Origin: Mycobacterium terramassiliense
GTDB taxonomy: Bacteria; Actinomycetota; Actinomycetes; Mycobacteriales; Mycobacteriaceae
Reading direction: 5' to 3'
Assembly (NCBI RefSeq): GCF_900157385.1
Contig: NZ_LT717698.1
Span: forward strand, 107,312 to 171,311
DNA: 64,000 nt
The stretch's first letter is position 1, and every line of letters begins with the position of its first letter. The notes under the pieces were generated by a model. It saw only the letters and a program-made list of their open reading frames with translations, was not told where the DNA came from and did no database searches. Position numbers and translations under genes: made by a program. Below, piece by piece: positions 52,219 to 60,398 of this stretch.

Positions 52219-53114
52219 CGACTGCCATGCCGGCTCGCGGAATCCCGCGCGGCGTCGTCCCCGGTGCAATCGTGGGCGCCGCGATCGTCATTGTCGCGGG
52301 CTTGGTCGTCGTCAAGGTGAGCGGCTTGGGTGCGGCCCAGCATCGAAGTCCCTCCCCGGGGGCCAACCCTTCATCGAGTGGGCCCGGCGCCGCCGGGCTC
52401 GCAGCCGACTTTGCCCGGCTGCAAAGCGGAATCGCCGCAGGCATCGGGCTCATCATCGCGCCCGCCGGGAACGCGGCCTCGCCGATGACGTTGGGACAAT
52501 GGACGATTGGGCCGGCGTGGTCGACCATGAAGGTGCCGCTGGTCATCGCCGCCATGCGCGAAAATCACTCCACTGAAGTCAGCGATGCGATGCGCGCGGC
52601 CATCGTCAGCTCCGATAACACGGCCGCCGAATCGATCTGGGAAAGCTTGGGCGATCCGGCCGCGGCGGCGCGCGCGGTTGAACAAGTTCTGCGTGAGGCG
52701 GGTGACCCGACCCCGGTGGAGTCGCGCACAATTCGGCCCCAGTTCACCGCATTCGGGCAAACGCTTTGGTCCCTGGCGGATCAAGCGCGTTTCGCCACCT
52801 TCGCGGCGTGCGACAACAGAGATGCGCCAGTTCGAGCGCTGATGGGCCAAATCGAGCAAGACCAACGATGGGGATTGGGCCGCATACCCAATGCCCAATT
52901 CAAAGGCGGCTGGGGGCCATCAGAGGCGGGGGCCTACCTGGTTCGGCAATTCGGCTTCGTCACTAATCCGTCGTCCGGAGCGGTGAGCGTTGTTGCGGTG
53001 GCTGTGGAACCCGCCTCAGGATCGCTCTCCGATGGCATGGCGGACCTCACCGAAATCGGTGAGTGGCTAAACGAGCGGATCGCAATGCTGCCGGGGGGCC
53101 GATGTGGTCGCTAA
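52206..53114 (+). CDS. Membrane-anchored serine beta-lactamase-like protein
   Basis: 302 residues from GTG 52206, overlapping the GH3 stop by 13 bases; ATG 52227 is an alternative. One N-terminal helix (VVPGAIVGAAIVIVAGLVVV) anchors it. Class A-like motifs: STMK (SxxK), SSDN (SDN) and KGGW (in place of KTG). Hydrolyses beta-lactams or acts on peptidoglycan; the exported location and GH3 neighbour fit cell-wall recycling. Lacks the usual Glu166-type loop by eye, so lactamase activity is uncertain. Confidence 0.78.
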   Translation: MRALTTAMPARGIPRGVVPGAIVGAAIVIVAGLVVVKVSGLGAAQHRSPSPGANPSSSGPGAAGLAADFARLQSGIAAGIGLIIAPAGNAASPMTLGQWTIGPAWSTMKVPLVIAAMRENHSTEVSDAMRAAIVSSDNTAAESIWESLGDPAAAARAVEQVLREAGDPTPVESRTIRPQFTAFGQTLWSLADQARFATFAACDNRDAPVRALMGQIEQDQRWGLGRIPNAQFKGGWGPSEAGAYLVRQFGFVTNPSSGAVSVVAVAVEPASGSLSDGMADLTEIGEWLNERIAMLPGGRCGR

Positions 53115-53154
53115 GCGACCGTTCTCGGCTGCGGCACGAAAACCGGCCCCGGTT
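53106..53154 (+). terminator. Possible hairpins at the convergent end
   Basis: GGTCGC-TAA-GCGACC spans the stop codon (53106-53120) and AACCGG-CC-CCGGTT follows at 53141-53154. Neither has a T-tract, so termination is only suggested. Confidence 0.25.
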
Positions 53155-53263
53155 GTGTTGCCCTCAACTCGATCAGCCTGACATAGGCCAGATTTCACTG
53201 GCCCACCATGTTCTGCATGCGCGGATGGTGCCGGGACTCAGTTCTATTCGGCCGGCGTTGCGG

Positions 53264-53647
53264 TCAATCGCGCAGCGTGCGCCCCTGCGCGTCGGGAACC
53301 TTGCCCATGATGATCATGATCCCGTCGATCAACGGCCAGAAGGCTCCGATCCCGCAGGTGCACACGGTGACCACGATTTGGATGATGGCGAGGTTGGTGT
53401 AGCCAAGGTAGAAGCGACCCACCGCGAAAGTGGAGAGAAAAATCTGCAGCAGCCCGGCGACCACCTTGCTCTTGTCCGACAGGGGGCGACCGTAGGCGTC
53501 GACGCCATACGGTGCGTCGCCCGCGTAGGGGGCGACGCCGGCGCCCGCGGCGGGCGCGTCGGCTCGCCACTGCTGGCCGTCCCAGTACATCTGGCCGGGC
53601 CCGCCGCTGGGGTCCGGGTACCACCCCGCGGCTGGTTGTTCCGTCAT
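53264..53647 (-). CDS. DUF2510/TM2 domain membrane protein
   Basis: 127 residues. AAGWYPDPSGGPGQMYWDGQQWR is the DUF2510 opening; from about residue 56, KSKVVAGLLQIFLSTFAVGRFYLGYTNLAIIQIVVT and GAFWPLIDGIMIIMGKV form two helices and the TM2 (DxF/GRFYLGY) signature. Shares DUF2510 with the interrupted gene at 50777, though not close. GAGGG precedes the ATG. Function unknown. Confidence 0.9.
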   Translation of the reverse strand: MTEQPAAGWYPDPSGGPGQMYWDGQQWRADAPAAGAGVAPYAGDAPYGVDAYGRPLSDKSKVVAGLLQIFLSTFAVGRFYLGYTNLAIIQIVVTVCTCGIGAFWPLIDGIMIIMGKVPDAQGRTLRD

Positions 53648-53998
53648 TGTTGTTTCCCTCTCTTTTGAAGGTGATCGGTGCTGTTACCGCCCGTGCGGCC
53701 GGTCATGGCAAGGTTGGTATGGACGCCTTGGAGGATTCTTGGCGGGTGCGTGCCCGGCGGGATGGACGAGCGCCGACGCATGTCCCGAATGCCACTGCGG
53801 CTCAGCCGAATACACTCCGACCTCAGGTAGCCGTGGTCGCCGGCACGATTCATAGTCGCCACTTCTCGCTGGGTCACTGATCTCCATTGACCGATGTCGA
53901 CGCCAATCATTGCATCGGCGACCCGGATTTGTCCTGCAATGGAGGACGGATTTTCCGGCAACGGCAGCACCGGATGCCCCGTTGAGGACCCGATCCCG
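53648..53998. other. Gene-free stretch of 351 bases
   Basis: Holds the upstream region and Shine-Dalgarno of the TM2 gene near 53650-53665. Short frames on both strands are arginine-rich or lack ribosome-binding sites. No repeat, RNA fold or coding signal is convincing. Confidence 0.5.
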
Positions 53999-54889
53999 TC
54001 AGTTCTCGCGTAGACGTTCGACGATGAGGGCGCGTGCGGCGCGACCTTCCGGCGTCGGCGTGAGCGGGTAGACGTGCACCAGGCCGTGTCGTTCGTGGTA
54101 TTCGATGTCGACGCTGGCCGCCGCGGCCTTCTCGGCGAGTAGCCGCGCGTCGGGGTTGAGGATGTCGCGGGTGCCGCTGAAAACGGTCAAGGGCCCCAGC
54201 CCGCTCAGGTCGCCGTTCAACGGGCTCACCATCGGGTCGGTCGTCGCCAGGTCGCCACGCCAGCGCGCCGCGAATTCCAGCACGCCCGCGCGGGTCAGCC
54301 ACGGATCGTCGACGCCGTTGATCAGCGGGTTGGCCAGCGACACGTCGAGGACCGGCGAGATCAACACGGTCCGCGGCAAAGCCAGGCGGTGCTCGTCGCG
54401 CAGCATGAGCGCGGCCGACAAAGCCATCTGGCCCCCGGCCGAATCCCCCGCCAAACACACGCTGTGATCGCCCGCCGTCTTCTCGGCCACCAGCTCGGCG
54501 ACCATGGGCATGACCTCGGCCGCGGTGCTGAACGGCACCAGCGGATAGATCGGCACGACCACTTGCAGCCCGGCCTCCGCGGCGATCTGCGCCGCCAATC
54601 GCCAATGCTGTGCCGCGATCTCGTTGACCCAGGCACCGCCGTGGAGGTAGAAGACGGTGCCGCGCGGCGTCGCGCCGTTCTTCGGTGTCAGGGTGAAAAT
54701 CGGCCAGTCCGACCGAATCTCCATGTGCACGTCAAGGTCGGACCGCAACCGCGGCGGCGGCCCGAACGCCTGAGGAAGCGACGCCCGCCGCTCGATGTGC
54801 TCGCGGGCGCTCTCCGCGGTTCGGAAGGGCCGGCCGCGGGTGAGGCGGAGGACGGTGGGCAGCGCCCGACTTCGCCAACTCAACGTCAC
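53999..54889 (-). CDS. HSL-family alpha/beta hydrolase
   Basis: 296 residues from GTG 54889, overlapping the upstream membrane-protein stop (GTGA). YLHGGAWVNEIAAQHW (HGGAW), LAGDSAGGQMALSAALML, SGTRDILNPDA and HERHGLVHVYPLTPTPEG supply the catalytic set. It is close to LipN/LipI-type esterases. A longer N-terminal extension is only shadow sequence of the upstream gene. Confidence 0.88.
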   Translation of the reverse strand: MTLSWRSRALPTVLRLTRGRPFRTAESAREHIERRASLPQAFGPPPRLRSDLDVHMEIRSDWPIFTLTPKNGATPRGTVFYLHGGAWVNEIAAQHWRLAAQIAAEAGLQVVVPIYPLVPFSTAAEVMPMVAELVAEKTAGDHSVCLAGDSAGGQMALSAALMLRDEHRLALPRTVLISPVLDVSLANPLINGVDDPWLTRAGVLEFAARWRGDLATTDPMVSPLNGDLSGLGPLTVFSGTRDILNPDARLLAEKAAAASVDIEYHERHGLVHVYPLTPTPEGRAARALIVERLREN

Positions 54890-55740
54890 CTGATCTGCAA
54901 CCCCCGCTTGCGCACCCACAGCAGGGCGGCCACGGTTCCCGCGAGATAAACGCCGGTGGCGATGGCCAGGTGCACGAAGCTTTTCGTGTCCCGTCCCAAC
55001 ACCGGCCAGATCAGTTTGGGCACCTGCGTCCACAGCACCCGGTGCTCGACCCCGTTCATCGGGTCGGCGACGTAATACAGCGCATACGGCAGCGTCAGGG
55101 CCAGCACCCACCCGCCGGTGCGCGGACGATCGCCACGCTGGCGCCACCGCCGAATCAGCGGCTCGGCGCTCACCGGGTGCAACACCGAGATGAGGTTGCC
55201 GACCCCCAGCCAGGACACGATGGGCACCGCGACGGTGGGGATGGTCACGCCGAGGCGCGCCGGCGACTCCAACCACAGCGTGAGGGCCATCGCCGCCGCC
55301 AGGGTCGGCGCGCCGACGATCGCCAGCAGGGCCATGTTCTTGATCAGGATGATCCGCCAGAACGGCACCCCGTCGGACAACGCCTGCCGGACGCGGTAAT
55401 GGTCGGCGCCCAGCAGGTTGGTGGTGGTCACGTCGGCGAGGACCCATGAGGAGAAGTAGGTGCCGATCAGGATCACCCAATCCGAGTGGTGGCGCCCGGT
55501 CGTCAGCGGCTGCACCAGCAACCACGTCGCGGCGAAGACGACGTTGGCCAGCACTCCCATCAGCCAGGTGCGTGGCGGCGTGAACGCCCAGCGGATCTCG
55601 GCGCCGACCGCCGTCCACAGGCCTTGCTCAAAATCCTTGGCGGCCCGCCGCGCGGCGGCCGGGCGGGGCGCCGATGCCCGGACGGCGGCGCGCAGCGCGG
55701 CGTCCACCCGTGGACGCATCGTCGTTTGAAGTTCCGCCAT
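54886..55740 (-). CDS. Multi-pass membrane protein (ABC-2-like)
   Basis: 284 residues from ATG 55740 behind GGGGGAG. Six or so hydrophobic helices: e.g. WLMGVLANVVFAATWLLVQPL, LLAIVGAPTLAAAMALTLWL, VAVPIVSWLGVGNLISVL, and near the end LAIATGVYLAGTVAALLWV. The Asp/His-rich loop TNLLGADHYRVRQALSDGVPFWRI resembles the ABC-2 permease coupling helix, but no ATPase is adjacent. Coupled by GTGA to the hydrolase. Role unknown; a transporter is a guess. Confidence 0.68.
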   Translation of the reverse strand: MAELQTTMRPRVDAALRAAVRASAPRPAAARRAAKDFEQGLWTAVGAEIRWAFTPPRTWLMGVLANVVFAATWLLVQPLTTGRHHSDWVILIGTYFSSWVLADVTTTNLLGADHYRVRQALSDGVPFWRIILIKNMALLAIVGAPTLAAAMALTLWLESPARLGVTIPTVAVPIVSWLGVGNLISVLHPVSAEPLIRRWRQRGDRPRTGGWVLALTLPYALYYVADPMNGVEHRVLWTQVPKLIWPVLGRDTKSFVHLAIATGVYLAGTVAALLWVRKRGLQIR

Positions 55741-55788
55741 GTGCTCCCCCGCCAAATCAGTTAACCCCCTGCCCCGCAACGCTTTTGG

Positions 55789-56244
55789 TTACCCTTGCGA
55801 GCCCGGTTTTCCGATGATGCGTTTGTGCAGTTCCTCGGTGAGGATGTGAATCTGCCGGGTCAGCTCGAGATCGGTCTTGAGCTCCACTTCCTGGGTCTGG
55901 AAGTCGTGGTCGGCCCGGGCCTGCTGGAAGGCGGCCTGGCGGTTCTGACCGATCATCACGAAGGTGGACAGGAAGATCGCCTCGAGCGACACCGCGAGTG
56001 TCAGGGTGGGCCACGGGTTTCGTTCCAACAACGTCATCCACGCGCCGAACAGTGCCGCGTGCAGCCAGACGAAGTTCATCGACCCGGCAAACGCGGTTAT
56101 CCGATCGGCCAAACGCAGCTGGAAGCTCTCGCTCCGCCTCCTGGCCTCGCCGAGGACCGCCGGATGGTGGACCTGCCCGCTCCGCAGCAGCCGGCGCGGA
56201 ATGAGTTGCGGGGTGTGGCGATGGGTGTCGGCCGGTGTCGTCAT
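55789..56244 (-). CDS. DUF1003 membrane protein
   Basis: 151 residues from ATG 56244 behind AAAGGAACG. RITAFAGSMNFVWLHAALFGAWM and PTLTLAVSLEAIFLSTFVMIGQNRQAAFQQARADHDFQTQEVELKT match DUF1003 (two helices and the NRQ-x-DF-x2-NxxAE-type motif). Family function is unknown. Divergent from the KstR-box-linked oxidoreductase, so its promoter may share the site at 56377. Confidence 0.88.
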   Translation of the reverse strand: MTTPADTHRHTPQLIPRRLLRSGQVHHPAVLGEARRRSESFQLRLADRITAFAGSMNFVWLHAALFGAWMTLLERNPWPTLTLAVSLEAIFLSTFVMIGQNRQAAFQQARADHDFQTQEVELKTDLELTRQIHILTEELHKRIIGKPGSQG

Positions 56245-56376
56245 GTGAGCCGTTCCTTTCGGTGCCATTGCGCTATGCCGGTCCTTTTCGGCTGACACGT
56301 TTTCGACGGGCGGAGGTGCCGCTGGCTAATGCTACTGATGCGGCTTCCGGGTGAGCCATGCCCGATGGCGCGTAAG

Positions 56377-56390
56377 TAGAACGTGTTACA
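56377..56390 (+). promoter_or_regulatory. KstR-consensus box overlapping a -10
   Basis: TAGAACGTGTTACA matches TnnAACnnGTTnnA, the KstR cholesterol-regulon site as recalled. TACAGT at 56387-56392 overlaps it and is a good -10 for the gene at 56422 (GGAGGG at 56408). Repression by KstR, lifted by steroid acyl-CoA, is predicted. Confidence 0.62.
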
Positions 56391-56421
56391 GTTTTGCCGA
56401 CTGCGGCGGAGGGTCTGTGAC

Positions 56422-57546
56422 ATGAACCGCAAGCGCGTCGTCATCGCGGGACTGGGCGACGTCGGTGTCCTAACCGCGATCCGGCTGGCCCGGCACGCCG
56501 ACGTCGTCGGCATTTCCAGCAAACCCGCACTGGTGAGCGGTCAAGAACTCGGCATCCGGCTGTCCCGCCCCGAGGACTGGGCCCGCGACTACTGGATTCC
56601 GTTCGACAGGTTCCGCCGCCTGGACGGGGTGCGGACCGAGCAGGCCTCGTTGACGGGCCTGGATCTGGCGGGCCGCACCGTCCTGGGTCGCCGCGCGGAC
56701 GGCACGCCCCTCGCCGAGGAGTACGACGCCCTGGTCATTTCGACCGGGGTCAGCAACGGATTCTGGCGCAGGCCGACACTGCAGTCGGCCGCCGAGATCG
56801 GCGCTGACCTGCGCGCCGCCCACCACCGGTTGTCCACGGCGGATTCGGTGCTGGTCATCGGGGGCGGCGCGGCCGCGGTCAGCAGCGCCGTCAACCTGGC
56901 GACCACCTGGCCGGGCAAGCGGATCGACCTGTACTTTCCCGGAGAGCGCGCCTTGGGCGAATATCACCCGGCCACCTGGCGGCGCGTCCGCGATCGACTG
57001 ACCGACCTCGGGGTGGGCCTGCACGCCGGGCATCGTGCCCGGGTTCCCGACGGCTTCTCGGGCGACGCGATCACAGACGAACCGGTCGACTGGAGCACCG
57101 GCCAACCGCCGAGTTCCGCCGACGCCGTGCTGTGGGCCATCGGTCGGGCGCGACCCAACACCGATTGGCTGCCGCCCGAACTGCTCGATGAACACGGCTT
57201 CGTGCGCGTGACCCCGGAACTGCGGGTGCCCGGCCACCGAGGCGTCTTCGCCGTCGGCGACGTCGCGGCCACCGACCCGCTGCGCAGTTCCGCCCGCAAT
57301 CGCGGGGATGCGTTGGTAGCCCACAACATTCGCGCCGAGTTCGCGGGTCGGGACCTGCGCACTTTCCGAACGCCGGGACGCCGGTGGGGTTCGTTGCTGG
57401 GTATCCAGCCCAACGGCCTCGAGGTGTTTTTCCCCACCGGTCATTCGTTCCGCTTCCCGTCATGGTCGGTCGAACGGGTGGTGATGCCATGGATCGTCCG
57501 ATGGGGCATGTATCGGGGCGTGCGCGACAACCAACCACTTCGATAG
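56422..57546 (+). CDS. FAD/NAD(P)-dependent oxidoreductase (AIF/Ndh-like)
   Basis: 374 residues. G10-x-G12-x2-G15 FAD motif (IAGLGDVG), the NAD motif VLVIGGGAAAVSSAVNLA, and RGVFAVGDVAATDPLRSS (FAD ribityl contact) define a pyridine nucleotide-disulphide family member like AIF/FSP1. It is shorter than Ndh. ATG 56422 is preceded by GGAGGG. A KstR-type box lies just upstream, which suggests a link to sterol catabolism, perhaps redox recycling. Substrate unknown. Confidence 0.85.
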   Translation: MNRKRVVIAGLGDVGVLTAIRLARHADVVGISSKPALVSGQELGIRLSRPEDWARDYWIPFDRFRRLDGVRTEQASLTGLDLAGRTVLGRRADGTPLAEEYDALVISTGVSNGFWRRPTLQSAAEIGADLRAAHHRLSTADSVLVIGGGAAAVSSAVNLATTWPGKRIDLYFPGERALGEYHPATWRRVRDRLTDLGVGLHAGHRARVPDGFSGDAITDEPVDWSTGQPPSSADAVLWAIGRARPNTDWLPPELLDEHGFVRVTPELRVPGHRGVFAVGDVAATDPLRSSARNRGDALVAHNIRAEFAGRDLRTFRTPGRRWGSLLGIQPNGLEVFFPTGHSFRFPSWSVERVVMPWIVRWGMYRGVRDNQPLR

Positions 57547-57564
57547 TGGCCACCGACCAAGCGG

Positions 57565-58302
57565 TCAGGTCTTGATCGACCCGGTGCGCTTGTTCGTGAA
57601 CGTCGCGACGCACACCATCGCGCGGTCACCGTGCTGCCACGAATCCTGCGTGGGCTTCATGACCGCCAGGTCGATGTCCGGATCCAGCAGCGCCGTAGCC
57701 GAGTACGACGCCAGCGACTCCTTGCATTGCTTGCCGTAGGCGCTGAATCCGTAGTCCCCGGGGAACGGTCCGTCGGGAATGGTCACGACGCCGGCCACCT
57801 CCGCCACATGGGGCCGATCGCAGCTGACGGTGTTCACCGACGAGATGCGGTTTCCGGTCGGCAGCTCGGCGAAGCAGTCCCCCACCTTGATGTCTTGAGC
57901 GCTCACCGGGTGAGTCGACGACAGGGCCGCGAAGGCGATCGCGACGGCGATCACCATCGCCCAGACGGCGGACAGCACGAATCCGCCGATGGCCATGCCG
58001 CGACCGCGCTGCCCACCGGGCTTCGTTTTTCCCAGGGCGATGATGCCGAAGATGACGCTCAGCAGGATGCCACCCACGGCCCCGCACACCAGCGACGCGA
58101 CGGCGAACCCGCTGGTCGTCTGGCGGTACGGCGGCGGGTACGCGTATCCGGGCGGCGGGTACGGACCCTGCGGGTACGGCTGCGGATAACCACTCGGGGG
58201 GTACGGCGCGGGATAGGGACCGACGGGGTAGGGGCCCGGATACGGCGGCGGATGGCCACCCGGGTACGGGGGCGGCGCGCCGGGATCCAGCGGATGGGAC
58301 AT
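57565..58302 (-). CDS. DUF4190/septum-formation-type membrane protein
   Basis: 245 residues. Pro/Gly/Tyr-rich N-terminus of about 60 residues (repeats such as PPYPG, PGPYP), then two helices with TSGFAVASLVCGAVGGILLSVIFGIIALGKTK (DUF4190) and an external domain with VGDCFAELPTGNRISSVNTVSCDRPHVAEVAG, the septum-formation (septum_form) signature with two cysteines. Minus-strand TACAGT five bases before ATG. Cell-envelope role inferred. Confidence 0.85.
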   Translation of the reverse strand: MSHPLDPGAPPPYPGGHPPPYPGPYPVGPYPAPYPPSGYPQPYPQGPYPPPGYAYPPPYRQTTSGFAVASLVCGAVGGILLSVIFGIIALGKTKPGGQRGRGMAIGGFVLSAVWAMVIAVAIAFAALSSTHPVSAQDIKVGDCFAELPTGNRISSVNTVSCDRPHVAEVAGVVTIPDGPFPGDYGFSAYGKQCKESLASYSATALLDPDIDLAVMKPTQDSWQHGDRAMVCVATFTNKRTGSIKT

Positions 58303-58400
58303 GCCTCACTGTAAGGCCCGACGTGTCTTCCCGCTCGGGTGAGCGTCGCCGACAGCCGAGCGCCTGGGTGCCGCTGGAAGCCTAGGTGCAGTCGGGAACC

Positions 58401-60308
58401 CTAATCGCCGGTGCGCGTAAGTGTTTCGTCGTAATCCAGGCTCCATTGGCAGTTGGGTCCGCCGGACTCGTCGAGGTGGTTGTGGCCGGTGAGCAGCGTG
58501 ATGGGATCCCGCGGCGGTTGGGGCAGCGGATACTGCCCGGTGGCTTTCGCATAGACCAGGCCGCCGCAACCGGGGTCGTTGTCGTCGTGCTCGACGTGCA
58601 GGCTCCAGGTTCCACCGGCAAAGACCAGCGGTGTGTCGATCGTCGTGGAGTGGAGATAGCTCATGCACCGGTCCCCGCCCCTCAGGCAGTCGGTGACGAC
58701 CGCCTGATCCCCCTGCTGTGGCGGGATGGCCTTCTTGAATTTCCGGGTGACGTGGTAGCGGCCGTGCAGCGCTTCGGCCGGCGACCCGACCCGGGGCGGG
58801 AGGGCGCTCGGGTCGGGCAGGGTGGTGACGTCGACGTCCCCGGTGCGGGTGAAGGTCACCGTCCGCTTTTCGTTGCAGGCGTTTTCGGAGGCCCCGCGGT
58901 ATTCACCGGTGAAGCTGCCGTCGGGCTGCGGCTGCAGCGTCAAGACCTGCCAGACTTCGGCCGGCGCGTCCCGGCATTTGTCGGAGCCGAGGCTCACGGC
59001 GACCCAGCGCCCGTCCACCTCGTCGAACACCGAGCTCGAGGCGAGCCTCAGCTCGCCGCTGAGACGCGACGCGGTCGCCCGGCAGCCGGTCGGACCGCAC
59101 GCCGAGCGCACCGCGTAGGTGTCCGTCGTCGGCTTGGCTGCCGCCGCGGCGACATCGTCGAGGGTGCCGCCCTGCCCGAAGTGCGCCTGGTAGACACCGG
59201 TGAACGGGCCCGTGTTCGGCTGCGGACGCTTCGTTGGCGGGGCGCCGGTCGGCGCGGCGGCGCGACCGGGTTCGTGGTGGTGCAGGAGCTTCACACCGGC
59301 GAAGACACCACCCGCCGCGACGAGCAGCCCGATGCCGGCCAGCGCGCCGATCCGCGCGCGGGGACGCCGCCCCGGTCGCCCGCCGGCGGGGGGTCGCACG
59401 GCGGGGACGGTGGCGTCGATCGCGGGTTGGGTGTCGGGGAACGGCAGGGCGCCGGGCCCGCAGTGGTCCGCACCCAGCGCGCGGGCCAGCTGGTCGGCGA
59501 ATTCGCGGCAGCTGGCGAATCGTTCGGCCGGCGTCTTGGCCATCGCGATGGCGAAGACCGGATCCAGCGCGGCCAGCTCCGGACGCTGGGCCGCGATCGA
59601 GGGCGGCGGGGCGCCGATGTGCTGGCTGATCACCACGGCGGGATTGGAATCGACGTACGGCGCCGCGCCGGTCAGCAGGTGAAACACCGTGCACGCCAAC
59701 GCATATTGGTCGGCGCGCCCGTCGATCGGCTCGCCCTTTAACTGCTCGGGCGCCGCGTAGGCCGCCGTGCCCACGGTCATGTTGGTCGCCGTCAGCCCGG
59801 TGGCGTCGTCGACGCGCCGCGCGACGCCGAAATCGGCCAGAAAGACTCGCCGCTGCTGCCCGTCGGGATCGGTCAACAAGATGTTGGCCGGCTTGACGTC
59901 GCGGTGCAGCAACCCGCGTTGGTGCGCGTAGTCCAGCGCTGAGCCGACCGCGGTCGCGATGGCGACCACCAATTCGAGCGGCATTCCCCTGGGGTGGTTT
60001 TCGCGCAGCAGCCGGCCCGCGTCCGTGCCGGCCACGTAATCCATTGAGATCCAAAGCCGGCCGTCGTCCTCGCCGCGGTCATGGATCGCCACGATGTGCG
60101 GATGCGACAGCCCGGCCGCCAGGTCGGCCTCACGCAGGAACCGGGCGCGAAACTCCGGGTCATCGGTCGAGTCCGCCGCGAGGACCTTCAGCGCGTCCTC
60201 GCGCGGCAGCCGCGGGTGCGCCGCGAGAAACACCTGACCCATGCCGCCCGAGCCCAGCATCCGCAGGATCGTGTATCCGGCAAACACCTGGCCGACTTCG
60301 AGCGACAT
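58401..60308 (-). CDS. PknF-like transmembrane Ser/Thr kinase with unusual ectodomain
   Basis: 635 residues. Kinase domain 9-270: glycine loop [10 protein letters not shown], Lys41, [16 protein letters not shown] in [10 protein letters not shown], and [13 protein letters not shown]. One helix at about 322-346 ([20 protein letters not shown]). The outside part of about 275 residues has [44 protein letters not shown] and [13 protein letters not shown], with several cysteine pairs. The kinase part resembles PknF, the ectodomain does not. A tandem paralog lies directly upstream. TACGAT six bases before ATG; leaderless. Confidence 0.93.
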   Translation of the reverse strand: MSLEVGQVFAGYTILRMLGSGGMGQVFLAAHPRLPREDALKVLAADSTDDPEFRARFLREADLAAGLSHPHIVAIHDRGEDDGRLWISMDYVAGTDAGRLLRENHPRGMPLELVVAIATAVGSALDYAHQRGLLHRDVKPANILLTDPDGQQRRVFLADFGVARRVDDATGLTATNMTVGTAAYAAPEQLKGEPIDGRADQYALACTVFHLLTGAAPYVDSNPAVVISQHIGAPPPSIAAQRPELAALDPVFAIAMAKTPAERFASCREFADQLARALGADHCGPGALPFPDTQPAIDATVPAVRPPAGGRPGRRPRARIGALAGIGLLVAAGGVFAGVKLLHHHEPGRAAAPTGAPPTKRPQPNTGPFTGVYQAHFGQGGTLDDVAAAAAKPTTDTYAVRSACGPTGCRATASRLSGELRLASSSVFDEVDGRWVAVSLGSDKCRDAPAEVWQVLTLQPQPDGSFTGEYRGASENACNEKRTVTFTRTGDVDVTTLPDPSALPPRVGSPAEALHGRYHVTRKFKKAIPPQQGDQAVVTDCLRGGDRCMSYLHSTTIDTPLVFAGGTWSLHVEHDDNDPGCGGLVYAKATGQYPLPQPPRDPITLLTGHNHLDESGGPNCQWSLDYDETLTRTGD

Positions 60309-60314
60309 GGGCAG

Positions 60315-60320
60315 ATCGTA
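60315..60320 (-). promoter_or_regulatory. -10 element of first kinase
   Basis: TACGAT-CTGCCC-ATG on the minus strand; leaderless. The second kinase has TACGAT-TTGCCC-ATG, showing promoter duplication. Confidence 0.5.
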
Positions 60321-60398
60321 AATGCCGAAGCCGCGGCGGCACGCGCGATTCGCGCAGACGCGGCTGCTCGCCGGGCGGGCTCATCCGCGCGGGCACCG

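Noticed and set aside
53999..55618. A single 539-aa fusion of the esterase with an upstream domain
   Set aside because: The upstream part is antisense-type shadow of the membrane-protein gene; the GTGA overlap marks the real esterase start.
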